Shown one piece after another: positions 8,708-17,569 of a DNA stretch of 64,000 bases. The first letter of the stretch is position 1, and every line of letters starts with the position of its first letter. The stretch covers positions 1-64,000 of the forward strand of contig NZ_JBISEP010000005.1 in assembly GCF_044383835.1 (NCBI RefSeq), in the 5' to 3' direction. A model generated the notes under the pieces. It had not been told where the DNA came from and searched no databases. It saw nothing but the letters and a program-made list of their open reading frames with translations. Position numbers and translations under genes: made by a program. The DNA comes from Paraliobacillus sp044383835. Its GTDB lineage: Bacteria; Bacillota; Bacilli; Bacillales; Amphibacillaceae.

Positions 8708-8968
8708 AATATCCCCCTCCAGGTCGAACAGAAATTTTTTATTTAAATATACTTTATCACACTAGAAGAAAGATGAAAAATAAAGAAAGCTTTTTTTACA
8801 ATATACTGAAATACGCCTTTCAAAAATGCAAATTATTTCAGAAATAACCGCATGTCATGTTAAAATTGTGAACGATATCACTTAATTTTATTTGTTTGTA
8901 CCAAGTAATAATATTATAATATAATCTCGGCTTATTCTTATCACTTTTCTAAATAAGGAATGAAGAAA

Positions 8969-9220
8969 ATGACAAAAAAAGATCACGTAATACAAGAAGA
9001 AAACATTGAAGTATGGGCAGACTTAGTAAATATAAAAGATTTGGTTTGTGCACTAGTAATTACTAGTACTTTTACTTTAGGTGCATATTTTATTGCTCCA
9101 AATGAAGATCCAAAACCATTATATTTTGGCTTGATTGGTTCATTAATAGGGTTTATTATTTCTAGTATTGTAATTAAACCAAAAAGAAAGTTTGAAACAG
9201 GTAAGAACGGGGACATATAA
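8969..9220 (+). CDS. Small membrane protein, TctB-like partner
   Basis: An 83-residue protein with two predicted membrane helices (about residues 24-42 and 52-68) and charged ends. ATG 8969 is chosen over ATG 8960 because AAGGA (8955-8959) abuts the first but is 9 nt from the second. Its stop overlaps the start of the TctA-like gene by one base, so the two are translationally coupled. By position it would be the small subunit (TctB-like) of a tripartite-tricarboxylate-type transporter, but it is shorter than usual TctB proteins (about 140-160 residues) and similarity is not evident by eye. Confidence 0.6.
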   Translation: MTKKDHVIQEENIEVWADLVNIKDLVCALVITSTFTLGAYFIAPNEDPKPLYFGLIGSLIGFIISSIVIKPKRKFETGKNGDI

Positions 9221-10581
9221 TGGATATTACGTTGATTATTCAGATGATTTTAGCAGCTGTTACTGGAACTTTTATTTATACAATCATAGGTATTTTACCT
9301 GGTACTGATGAAACCGCCGTCTTAGCTCCAGTCACCCTAGTCTTAGTATTGATAGGATTAGAACCAATTGTAATATTAACATTTTTTATTGCATCAATTA
9401 TTGCAAAAAAACTAACTGATTCGATTCCAGTTGCTGTAGCAGGGATCCCAGGTGGTGTGATGGCAGCGCCGATGGTCGAACATGCTATTGTTTTAAAGCG
9501 ACACGGCAAATCTGATCTTAGTATTCGGAAGATGGCATCAGGCTCTGTGATTGGGACAATTGTAGCAGTACCATTAAGTTTATTGTTAGCAAATGTGTTG
9601 ATTCCTTTTTCGGATGTGATTCAAAATTATACGAATCAAATTCTGTTTGGAGGAGCAGTTGTTTTAGCCTTAATGTCAAGAAATAGGTGGATAGCTCTTG
9701 CGTCGATTGTACCATTTGCTATACTAATACAAGGCTTACGTCATTTGTATTGGGGGTTAGGTGTAGTCCCAGAAGGTACCAATGTTTTTGTTTCTTTCTT
9801 TTTAGGGATTACCATTGGCCCTGTTATCTTAATATTATTTGAGTTATTAAATAAAGATAAAAGAAGAGCGATGAGCCGCTATGGAATGAAGACAATTATA
9901 TTAAATCAGAATAATAAGTATAAAGAGTTACCAAATCCATTCAAAATTTTAACAAAACAAGAATTAAGTATAAGTACACTTTCTTCTTTTTTCGGTTCTA
10001 TTTTATTTATTTTAAGCCCTGTGGGAATAACTATCCTATTAGGAGAATTAGTATCTTCTCGGGTAAAAGATCCGGTAAAGAAAAGTTCACTGGCTATTTC
10101 TAGTATGGATGCGTTAACGAATGCATCTTATATTGCAGGTACACTTATTCCATTAATTGCATTAGGTATTCCATTGTCGCCAGTGGCAATCGGTCCTGCA
10201 AATGCGTTATTTCATGCACCACCAGTATTTACGCTTGAACATAATATGCACCATATCCTTTCCAATGCTGATTTTATTTGGGCAGTGGCGATTGGTGCAA
10301 TTGTGGCAATCGGGATTACTTATTTCATTATTGTAAAACATGCACAACAAATTTGTACGTTTGTATTTAAATGGGTACCACATGAAGCTATGTTAGGGCT
10401 GTTTTTTGGCTTAGTTCTATTATTAGCATACATGGATGGTGGTTTAATTAATATAGGCGGTGTATTATTGATCGGATTAGTTGCTGGTTTTATGCATCGA
10501 TTAGGTATTAATTATGGTGTGCAATTTATGGTGTTATACGCTGCGCCGTGGATTGTTACACAACTTGCAAGCTTATCTTAA
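9220..10581 (+). CDS. TctA family transporter permease
   Basis: A 453-residue membrane protein with about 11-12 hydrophobic segments. The N-terminal TIIGILPGTDETAVLAPVTL and the repeat-like SYIAGTLIPLIALGIPLSPVAIGPANALF follow the TctA pattern, where two inverted halves each carry a Gly/Pro-rich signature. TctA proteins import tricarboxylates or other organic acids, normally with a TctB subunit and a periplasmic or lipoprotein binding protein TctC. No TctC is found nearby. The gene ends 68 bp before the mevalonate kinase gene with no clear terminator between them, so it may be cotranscribed; a role in uptake of an organic acid used by that pathway is only a guess. Confidence 0.75.
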   Translation: MDITLIIQMILAAVTGTFIYTIIGILPGTDETAVLAPVTLVLVLIGLEPIVILTFFIASIIAKKLTDSIPVAVAGIPGGVMAAPMVEHAIVLKRHGKSDLSIRKMASGSVIGTIVAVPLSLLLANVLIPFSDVIQNYTNQILFGGAVVLALMSRNRWIALASIVPFAILIQGLRHLYWGLGVVPEGTNVFVSFFLGITIGPVILILFELLNKDKRRAMSRYGMKTIILNQNNKYKELPNPFKILTKQELSISTLSSFFGSILFILSPVGITILLGELVSSRVKDPVKKSSLAISSMDALTNASYIAGTLIPLIALGIPLSPVAIGPANALFHAPPVFTLEHNMHHILSNADFIWAVAIGAIVAIGITYFIIVKHAQQICTFVFKWVPHEAMLGLFFGLVLLLAYMDGGLINIGGVLLIGLVAGFMHRLGINYGVQFMVLYAAPWIVTQLASLS

Positions 10582-10649
10582 TGAAATATTTAGGAATTGT
10601 TTTTTTGGGTAATAGAAGAAAACGCGATAGATAAAGGAGAGGCAGCAAT

Positions 10650-11630
10650 ATGTTAGAACTACCGCAGAAAACAGCAATAGGTAGCGCGCATAGCAAACTG
10701 ATTTTAGTAGGTGAGCATGCGGTTGTATATGGAGAACCAGCAATTGCTTTACCGTTTCCATCTATACATGTGAAATCAGTAGTCACACCACATAAAGGGC
10801 CTGTATTGTTAGAAAGTAATTTTTATGTAGGGCCATTAAGTAGTATTCCAGAGAAGTTAAAAGGTATTGCTGCTTGTATTGAACAAACATGCAAAAAGCT
10901 TAATAAAGAACCTAATCATTTTCGTATGTATATTAAGTCAACTATTCCTATTGGTCGTGGGCTTGGTTCTAGTGCCGCAATCGCAATTGCTGTTGTGCGT
11001 AGTTTATACAACTTTTTTAATCATCCGTTAGACAAGAGTGATTTATTAGCACTCGTTCATTTAGCGGAAACTTATGCGCATGGTACTCCTAGTGGAATTG
11101 ATATGGAGGCAGTGAGTAGTGATGTTCCGATTTGGTTTGAAAAAGAAAAATCAATTGAAGAAGTTGAAATTAATCAAGCTTTTCATTTAGTTGTGGCGGA
11201 TACTGGAAGAATTGGTGACACACATGCGGCAATTGCGAGTATTAAAGAAAAATATAAATCCATTACTGCACAAACGAAGCAATCGATTAAATTGTTAGGT
11301 CATTTAACAAAAGAGGCAAAAAAAGCATTGCAAGATGGGAATCCATTGATCTTAGGTGACATTTTAAATCGTGCACAAAAAGAACTGGTCAGTCTAGGAG
11401 TAAGTGATGCAGGAATCGATCATTTGGTGAAAATTGCGCATCAAGCTGGGGCTTTAGGAGCAAAACTAACTGGGGGTGGTCGTGGCGGTTGTATTATAGC
11501 ACTTGCAAAACATGCAGCTCATGCAAAAACGCTTGCGGAAAGATTTTTACACGCAGGTGCTGCTCAAACATGGCATTTTCAAATTGGTCAAGGTGAAGAA
11601 CAGTATACAACATCTGTCAGTGGATCGTAA
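10650..11630 (+). CDS. mvk: Mevalonate kinase
   Basis: A 326-residue GHMP kinase that phosphorylates (R)-mevalonate to 5-phosphomevalonate. Motif 1 GEHAVVYGEPAIALPF, the ATP loop PIGRGLGSSAAIAIAVVR (about residues 101-118), TPSGIDMEAV with the catalytic Asp, and motif 3 KLTGGGRGGCIIAL are all intact. First of three consecutive genes that turn mevalonate into isopentenyl diphosphate. ATG follows AAAGGAGAGG. Confidence 0.93.
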   Translation: MLELPQKTAIGSAHSKLILVGEHAVVYGEPAIALPFPSIHVKSVVTPHKGPVLLESNFYVGPLSSIPEKLKGIAACIEQTCKKLNKEPNHFRMYIKSTIPIGRGLGSSAAIAIAVVRSLYNFFNHPLDKSDLLALVHLAETYAHGTPSGIDMEAVSSDVPIWFEKEKSIEEVEINQAFHLVVADTGRIGDTHAAIASIKEKYKSITAQTKQSIKLLGHLTKEAKKALQDGNPLILGDILNRAQKELVSLGVSDAGIDHLVKIAHQAGALGAKLTGGGRGGCIIALAKHAAHAKTLAERFLHAGAAQTWHFQIGQGEEQYTTSVSGS

Positions 11631-11648
11631 TATTAAAGGAGCTAGATT

Positions 11649-12629
11649 ATGAGAGCAACGGTTAAAGCACATACAAATATTGCACTAATCAAATATTGGG
11701 GTAAACGAGACGAGCAGCTGTTTCTTCCTACAAATAATAGTTTGTCAGTAACGCTGGATAAATTTTATACAATTACAACAGTGGAATTTGATGAGCAACT
11801 AAAATCTGATCAGTTTTATTTGAACGAAAAGCAAGCGGAATCAGAGGAAACGGAGAAGGTAGCTGTGTTTTTGGATCGGGTTCGGGCAAAAGCTAATCAA
11901 ACGATATATGCTAAAGTGACTTCTAAGAATTATGTCCCAACTGCTGCTGGCTTCGCGTCTTCTGCTTCAGGTTATGCCGCTTTAGCCGCAGCTGCTGCTA
12001 AAGCGATTGGTTTAAACTTGAATGAACGTGAGCTGTCACAACTGGCAAGGCAAGGATCGGGATCTGCTAGTCGCTCCATTTTTGGTGGTTATGTGGAGTG
12101 GCAAAAAGGGATAGAAGCAGATGGTTCGGATTGTTATGCAACACCTATTTTGGACAAAGATGCTTGGGATTTACGTGTATTATCTGTGGAAGTAACTACA
12201 AAGGCGAAGAAAGTGTTATCACGAGAAGGGATGAAACGGACAGTTGAAACGTCTCCATTTTTTGCTGGGTGGTTAGAAGCGGTCGAAGAAGATTTAATTA
12301 CAATAAAAGAAGCCCTGCAAGAAAAAGACTTCACTAAGCTTGGGCAAGTGGTGGAAGCGAATGCGTTAAAAATGCATGCAACAACCCTTGGTGCGAATCC
12401 ACCATTTATGTATTGGCAGAGTGCGACAGTAGAAGTAATGCAGGAAGTTCAAGCACTTCGTGAAAGAGGGATTGAAGCCTATTTTACTATTGATGCGGGT
12501 CCTAATGTGAAAGTCGTCTGTCAGCCAAAAGATGAGCAGGCAGTTCAAGATGCACTGAATGTCTTGTCTGTTGTTCATGACATTCACCATTGTCGTGTAG
12601 GCCCTGGAATTATGTATGTAACAGATTAA
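11649..12629 (+). CDS. mvaD: Diphosphomevalonate decarboxylase
   Basis: A 326-residue GHMP-family enzyme that performs the ATP-dependent decarboxylation of 5-diphosphomevalonate to isopentenyl diphosphate. The N-terminal HTNIALIKYWGKRDE and PTNNSLSVTLD, the loop PTAAGFASSASGYAALAAAA and GSASRSIFGGYVEW are diagnostic. Length is normal. It lies 18 bp after mvk with an AAAGGAG site, in the order mvk-mvaD-pmk seen in many Firmicutes. Confidence 0.95.
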   Translation: MRATVKAHTNIALIKYWGKRDEQLFLPTNNSLSVTLDKFYTITTVEFDEQLKSDQFYLNEKQAESEETEKVAVFLDRVRAKANQTIYAKVTSKNYVPTAAGFASSASGYAALAAAAAKAIGLNLNERELSQLARQGSGSASRSIFGGYVEWQKGIEADGSDCYATPILDKDAWDLRVLSVEVTTKAKKVLSREGMKRTVETSPFFAGWLEAVEEDLITIKEALQEKDFTKLGQVVEANALKMHATTLGANPPFMYWQSATVEVMQEVQALRERGIEAYFTIDAGPNVKVVCQPKDEQAVQDALNVLSVVHDIHHCRVGPGIMYVTD

Positions 12630-12654
12630 AACAAGGAATGGGAGAAAAATTTTT

Positions 12655-13755
12655 ATGCAAGCTGCTCGTTCTTATCAAATTAAAACACCAGGGAAATTAC
12701 TGATTGCAGGTGAGTATGCGGTAACTGAACCGAATCAACCTGGCATTGTTGTTGCAGTTAATCGATATATTACTGTACAGATTGCTGAAAGTAGCCACAA
12801 TCGAATAGACTTGCCTCAGTTGGGATTGGAGGATATCACCTGGAACTATGAAAACGGACAAGTGCAATTTTCGATAAGCAATAATAAACTTCGATTTATT
12901 CATCAAGCAATACAAGTCGTTTATCGTTATCTGTCTAATTCAATGGTTCCGTTTCATTTAATAGTGTCTAGTGAGTTAGATGATGCATCTGGGAAGAAGT
13001 ATGGTCTCGGTTCTAGTGCAGCTATTGTTGTAGCAGTAATAACAGCAATGTTGAAATTACATAAAAAACAAGAACCAACTGAAGATGAAATATTTAAACT
13101 ATCATCCATTGCACATTTTAAAACGCAAGGAAACGGTTCTTGTGCAGACATAGCAGCTTCGACCTATGGTGGTTTGCTACATTATGTTGCATTTGATGGA
13201 GCTTGGTTGATGAGTCAATTAGAACAGCAATTATCGGTCGAGGAAATCGTGTTGATAAAATGGCCGATGTTGTTTATTGAACGATTACAATTACCAGAAG
13301 GGTTACAGTTTTGTGTTGGTTGGACTGGAGAAGCGGCAGCAACTGCTCCAATGGTTAACCAAATTCGCAGCTATCAGAAAAAAAATAAAAAAAGCTATCA
13401 TGCTTTTTTGAAGGATAGTTTATCGGCTGTTCAGCTGATTGTGCATGGTTGTAAAGAAAACAAGTCAGAGCTTGTAATAGATGGGATTTGTCGTAATAGA
13501 AATGTACTACGTTCGATTAGTCAATTGGCTAATGTGCAAATTGAAACACCTCAATTAGAAATACTGGCAGAAATTGCTGCTGCATATGGTTGCGGTAAAT
13601 CATCTGGTGCTGGTGGTGGCGATTGTGGGATTGCCTTTGTTGAAGGACAAGAAAAGAGTGTACAACTTAGCGAGGCGTGGCAAGCTGCAGGGATAAAAGC
13701 ATTAGATCTTAAGCCTTCCATTAGTCGAGCACACGTAAAATGTAACGAAAATTAA
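12655..13755 (+). CDS. mvaK2: Phosphomevalonate kinase
   Basis: A 366-residue GHMP kinase converting 5-phosphomevalonate to the diphosphate. Visible: TPGKLLIAGEYAV at the N-terminus, KYGLGSSAAIVVAVI (ATP loop, about residues 117-131), QGNGSCADIAASTYGG, and KSSGAGGGDCGIAF near the C-terminus. It starts 25 bp after mvaD and closes the cluster. The matching isomerase, fni, is about 34 kb away at 47467; HMG-CoA synthase and reductase are not in the window. Confidence 0.92.
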   Translation: MQAARSYQIKTPGKLLIAGEYAVTEPNQPGIVVAVNRYITVQIAESSHNRIDLPQLGLEDITWNYENGQVQFSISNNKLRFIHQAIQVVYRYLSNSMVPFHLIVSSELDDASGKKYGLGSSAAIVVAVITAMLKLHKKQEPTEDEIFKLSSIAHFKTQGNGSCADIAASTYGGLLHYVAFDGAWLMSQLEQQLSVEEIVLIKWPMLFIERLQLPEGLQFCVGWTGEAAATAPMVNQIRSYQKKNKKSYHAFLKDSLSAVQLIVHGCKENKSELVIDGICRNRNVLRSISQLANVQIETPQLEILAEIAAAYGCGKSSGAGGGDCGIAFVEGQEKSVQLSEAWQAAGIKALDLKPSISRAHVKCNEN

Positions 13756-13933
13756 CAAAAGCTTTGGAAGTACATGATGAGGTACTTAGATGTAATTGGA
13801 TTAAAGAAGCTGTGAAATTTAATCTAGATTAACGGTTTACACTATTCATAGTGTTGTCAACAGTGGATAAGATTGTTATTAAGCTGAACATAATACGATA
13901 GTAAATGAATAATAACATAGGTAAATCAAGAAC

Positions 13934-13964
13934 AAGCCACCCCTTCATATTGAAATGGTGGCTT
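13934..13964 (+). terminator. Possible terminator of the mevalonate cluster
   Basis: AAGCCACC (13934-13941) pairs with GGTGGCTT (13957-13964). There is no long T tract, so it may be a weak terminator or just a stem. The rest of the 260-bp gap to the MerR gene shows nothing recognisable. Confidence 0.35.
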
Positions 13965-14015
13965 ATGTCAAGGAGTAAAATACGCTTGCTTGTTGGTTAT
14001 TAGTGTTAACCTCAT

Positions 14016-14744
14016 TTATTTATGATTTTCTGCATATGTCCGCATTGCATCACGCATAAAAACGGCTAATCCATCTCCAAACTGATCAATATTTTTGGTG
14101 AATCGTTCATCTGCTACGTACATTTCCCCTAAGCCTGAAAATACATCAAGCGAATAGTTACCCATCTCATTTAAAAGGTAGAACCATTTTTCAATTCGCA
14201 CTTGTGCTTCTTCAGATGATGGAGACGTGTGGCGAATAGTAGCTAGATCAGCGTAAACTTGATTCATACGTCCAGCCAATTCTTCTTCATTTCCTTTAAC
14301 TCGTTCCTTGGCCTGATCAATCGCTTGGTCACCCCATTCGTCTCTCGCTTCTTTTTCGTAAGGGTTCCCTTTAGTAAAACTAAATCCTTTAAATTTTTCT
14401 TCGTTCGTCATGATAATCTCTCCTTTTTCATGCAATAGTGTCCGATCAATTGTTTCAATCATTTGAGCAATTTGCTTTTGCTTCTGTAGAAGATTTTCTC
14501 GGTGCAACTGTAATGTCTTCTTTCTATCATAAGTTGGTTCTTGCATGATCTTTTTAATTTTTTTCAAAGGAACATCGAGTGCGCGAAAGAAGAGAATTTG
14601 CTGTAAGTCGTCTAGGTTTTTATGAGAATAGCTACGGTACCCTGATTCAGTTGTTTTGTCTGGCTTTAACAAACCTATTTCATCGTAATGATGCAGTGTG
14701 CGCACACTAATATCAACTAAATCAGCTACTTCTTTCACTTTCAT
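14016..14744 (-). CDS. MerR family regulator with TipAS-type ligand domain
   Basis: A 242-residue regulator. Residues 1-70 form a MerR winged helix (KVKEVADLVDISVRTLHHYDE, then PDKTTESGYRSYS), followed by a coiled-coil dimer helix to about residue 110. The C-terminal half (EKFKGFSF to the end) is a TipAS-like domain, which in TipA/Mta proteins binds thiopeptides or other bulky drugs. An upstream in-frame start exists but ATG 14744 has the AGGAGGG site. The promoter has the stretched 19-bp spacer typical of MerR-controlled promoters, so it probably activates its own gene. The real ligand is unknown. Confidence 0.88.
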   Translation of the reverse strand: MKVKEVADLVDISVRTLHHYDEIGLLKPDKTTESGYRSYSHKNLDDLQQILFFRALDVPLKKIKKIMQEPTYDRKKTLQLHRENLLQKQKQIAQMIETIDRTLLHEKGEIIMTNEEKFKGFSFTKGNPYEKEARDEWGDQAIDQAKERVKGNEEELAGRMNQVYADLATIRHTSPSSEEAQVRIEKWFYLLNEMGNYSLDVFSGLGEMYVADERFTKNIDQFGDGLAVFMRDAMRTYAENHK

Positions 14745-14770
14745 TAATTTTTTCCCTCCTTTGTAAATCA

Positions 14771-14801
14771 AGCATAATCTATAACGTAACGTTAAGGTCA
14801 A
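14771..14801 (-). promoter_or_regulatory. MerR-type promoter with 19-bp spacer
   Basis: On the minus strand TTGACC (14796-14801), a 19-bp spacer containing the palindromic TTAACGTTACGTTA, and TATGCT (14771-14776). A 19-bp rather than 17-bp spacer is the hallmark of promoters activated by MerR proteins through DNA distortion. Confidence 0.65.
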
Positions 14802-14877
14802 GGAATCTTTTGAAAATTATTCTTCTTTTCTTTGTTTTGATTGATCATAATACATTGATTATTGTTTCAACAAAAAA

Positions 14878-14927
14878 TGTGCGATCACGTCTTCCTCTCT
14901 AATGGGGATATCACCGTGATCGCACAT
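14878..14927 (-). terminator. Terminator of the aldehyde dehydrogenase gene
   Basis: A 12-bp stem TGTGCGATCACG / CGTGATCGCACA followed on the minus strand by a T-rich run (ATTTTTTG), 10 bp after the stop. Confidence 0.85.
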
Positions 14928-14936
14928 TTATAAACA

Positions 14937-16307
14937 TTATTTAAAAAACTTCTTAATTAATTTAAATCTTTTTTCTGATCCAGGATATCGTAATGGAAGA
15001 TCAAACTTTGTTGTTTGCTTTAATATACTTTTATAATGACTAAATGTGTCAAAGCTTGCTTTACCATGGTAAGAGCCAGTTCCACTATGTCCAACACCAC
15101 CAAAAGGAAGATGTGGCGTAGCTAAATGGTACATCGTATCGTTAATACAGCCACCACCAAATGGTATGTGATCAACGACTTGTTGTTCGATTTGTTTGTT
15201 TTCCGTAAATAGGTATAGTGCTAATGGTTTTGGTTGACCTGATAATGCGGTAATAACCGTTGGTAACTGGCAATAAGTCATGATAGGCAATATTGGGCCG
15301 AATATCTCTTCTTTCATCACTGGCGTTTCCCAATCGATATCTGTTAAAATAGTCGGTTCTATTTTACATTTTTCAAGATCTGATTTACCTCCATAAATCA
15401 AATTTCCGTTATCTAGAAGTTGATGTAGACGATTAAAGTGATTATCATTAACAATTTTTGGGAAGTCTGGATTGTCTAAAGGTTGTTCACCATATGAATC
15501 TGTAATAGCCTGTTGTAGCTCTTGTAGAAAAGCTACCTTTATATTTTCGTGGACATAAATGTAATCTGGAGCAACACAAGTTTGTCCCGCATTCGTAAAT
15601 TTCCCCCATGCGATTCGTTTTGCTGCTAATTTGAGGTTAGCATCCTCATGTACAATAGCAGGGCTTTTTCCTCCAAGTTCTAATGTAACTGGAGTTAAAT
15701 GCTTTGCGGCTTGCTCCATCACAATTTTTCCTACAGGAGTACTTCCTGTGAAAAAAATATAATCAAATGGCTGCTTTAATAAGGCCTGACTCGTTTTGGC
15801 ATCCCCTTCTATTGTGGCAATATAATCTGAATCAAACGTTTCCTCTATTAATTGTGTCAATACTGCTGAAGTATGAGGAGTCAATTCAGAAGGTTTAATG
15901 ATTGCGGTATTACCAGCTGCTATCGCCCCAATTAATGGAGCGATAGCTAGTTGAAACGGATAATTCCATGGTGCAATAATTAACGTAACGCCATAAGGTT
16001 CTGGATAAATAACACTTTTTGATCCAAGATGTGTGATTGCTGTTTTTACACGTTTTGGCTTCATCCACTGCTTTAGTCTTTTCTTTACAAAATCTATTTC
16101 TTCATACAATATTCCTATCTCTGTTAGAAAGCCTTCAAATTCAGATTTATTTAAATCTTGTCGAATTGCTGAAAGAATCGTATTTTCATGCTTTTTAATT
16201 GCTAGTTTTAGATTGTTCAATGCTTGCAAACGAAAAGATAAGGCCTTTGATTCTCCGGTTTTAAAAAAACATGTCTGACTCTGAAAAATTAAATTTATTT
16301 GATTCAA
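14937..16307 (-). CDS. Aldehyde dehydrogenase (YwdH-like, class 3 type)
   Basis: A 456-residue NAD(P)-dependent aldehyde dehydrogenase. The NAD loop FFTGSTPVGKIV, the catalytic Glu in TLELGGKSPAI, the nucleophile Cys in FTNAGQTCVAPDY and PFGGVGHSGTGSYHGK are present. The C-terminus ends in a basic tail (KRFKLIKKFFK) as in long-chain fatty aldehyde dehydrogenases that touch the membrane. A TTG at 16307 lies 6-7 nt after GGGGGTG and is the likely start; an in-frame ATG at 16328 has no ribosome site. Substrate unknown; fatty aldehyde is plausible. Confidence 0.85.
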   Translation of the reverse strand: MNQINLIFQSQTCFFKTGESKALSFRLQALNNLKLAIKKHENTILSAIRQDLNKSEFEGFLTEIGILYEEIDFVKKRLKQWMKPKRVKTAITHLGSKSVIYPEPYGVTLIIAPWNYPFQLAIAPLIGAIAAGNTAIIKPSELTPHTSAVLTQLIEETFDSDYIATIEGDAKTSQALLKQPFDYIFFTGSTPVGKIVMEQAAKHLTPVTLELGGKSPAIVHEDANLKLAAKRIAWGKFTNAGQTCVAPDYIYVHENIKVAFLQELQQAITDSYGEQPLDNPDFPKIVNDNHFNRLHQLLDNGNLIYGGKSDLEKCKIEPTILTDIDWETPVMKEEIFGPILPIMTYCQLPTVITALSGQPKPLALYLFTENKQIEQQVVDHIPFGGGCINDTMYHLATPHLPFGGVGHSGTGSYHGKASFDTFSHYKSILKQTTKFDLPLRYPGSEKRFKLIKKFFK

Positions 16308-16380
16308 TACGTACACCCCCACTACCAATTATAAAGCATGAATAGGCTGTGTAATGAGTAAATAAAATAAATAGGGAAAA

Positions 16381-17433
16381 TTATTTCATTTGTTGCTCGA
16401 TGATTGCTTTATTTTTTTGTTTGAATTTATCATTATGTGAAGACACCATCGCATGTTTAGAGGCTTCGGGATCTAAATACCTTTTAGCCATATTTATTGC
16501 ATTGGCTGCATCTTGATATGCTCCAGCAATTAAGTGTAATTTCCCATCGTGATGAAGAATATCTCCTGCAGCATATAGCCCTTCTACAGATGATTCACTT
16601 AAGGAACTTCCCATTATAAAATAATCATCATGTAAGTTTATTTGTAAAGGACTATCTTGCAACAAGCTATTATCTCGAATATAGCCATGATGAACGATGA
16701 CATCATCAACTGCTATCAGATGTTTTTTATTAGATTCTGTTTCAGTCAATTCAACTTGTTCGATAGTATTCCCTGAATCAGAAGAAATGAATTTAGTAAT
16801 ATTTGTTTCGAAAAAGCTTGTTACTTTTTCGCTGGATAATACTTTCTCTGTAACTGTTTCATGCCCTCTAAAGGTATCTCCACGATAGGTTAAATAAATT
16901 TTATTCACGAGCGGCTCCAATTCAGCTGCCCAATCGATAGCAGAATGTCCACCACCAGAGATAAGGATATCTTTATTTTTAAAATAGGTAAGTGGCTTCA
17001 TTAAGTAATGTAAGTTGGTTTGTTCAAAATGACTAATATGTTTTAATTCTAAACGCTGTGGTTGTAAAATTCCACCGCCAATTGCAACGATCACGGTTTT
17101 TGAATAATGTGTAATATCTTCGTTTGTATGTAAGTGAAAGATGTTATGTTTATCTTGTGTAATTGATGTCACTTTTGTATTTAAAATCACAGTAGGATCA
17201 AAGGTTAATCCTTGCTCGATCATTTGTTCAATTAACTGTGCCCCGGTTAACGGTGGAACACTTCCTACATCCCATACCATTTTTTCAGGGTAGACATGAA
17301 CTTTACCACCGAGGTATGGTTGGAATTCTATCACCTTTGTTTTTAATCCACGGAGACCACTATAAAAGGCGGCAAACAATCCAGCTGGACCACCACCGAT
17401 AATGGTTACATCATATGTCGTGTTTGTTGTCAT
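16381..17433 (-). CDS. Ferredoxin--NADP(+) reductase (thioredoxin reductase-like)
   Basis: A 350-residue flavoprotein of the YcgT/YumC type. FAD motif TIIGGGPAGLFAAFYSGLRG at the N-terminus, NADP motif ISGGGHSAIDWAAEL (about residues 157-171), and the C-terminal GLYAAGDILHHDGKLHLIAG. It lacks the CxxC of thioredoxin reductase, as expected. It transfers electrons from NADPH to ferredoxin or flavodoxin. It is divergent from a siderophore importer, and both promoters flank a Fur box, so an additional or main role in reducing ferric siderophores is likely. Confidence 0.88.
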   Translation of the reverse strand: MTTNTTYDVTIIGGGPAGLFAAFYSGLRGLKTKVIEFQPYLGGKVHVYPEKMVWDVGSVPPLTGAQLIEQMIEQGLTFDPTVILNTKVTSITQDKHNIFHLHTNEDITHYSKTVIVAIGGGILQPQRLELKHISHFEQTNLHYLMKPLTYFKNKDILISGGGHSAIDWAAELEPLVNKIYLTYRGDTFRGHETVTEKVLSSEKVTSFFETNITKFISSDSGNTIEQVELTETESNKKHLIAVDDVIVHHGYIRDNSLLQDSPLQINLHDDYFIMGSSLSESSVEGLYAAGDILHHDGKLHLIAGAYQDAANAINMAKRYLDPEASKHAMVSSHNDKFKQKNKAIIEQQMK

Positions 17434-17481
17434 TGTATTTCCTCCATTTCTATGTGACGAATCATATGTTTAAAAATTAAG

Positions 17482-17545
17482 TTGACAAGACCTACCTTTA
17501 ATAAGTATATTACCATTATAAACGAAAATGAGAATCGTTATCAAT
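17482..17545. promoter_or_regulatory. Divergent promoters sharing one Fur box
   Basis: Plus strand: TTGACA (17482-17487), 18 bp, TATATT (17506-17511). Minus strand: TTGATA (17539-17544), 18 bp, TATAAT (17515-17520). Between the start sites, TGAGAATCGTTATCA (17529-17543) matches the 7-1-7 Fur consensus at 13 of 15 positions. One bound Fur dimer would close both promoters when iron is plentiful. Confidence 0.8.
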
Positions 17546-17569
17546 ATAAAATCATAAGGAGGTCCTTTT

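Noticed and set aside
8866..8883. TTGTGAACGATATCACTT as a Rex or Crp-like operator before the TctB/TctA-like genes
   Set aside because: The left half fits TTGTGAA but the right half has three mismatches and no redox-linked gene is nearby; not strong enough to annotate.
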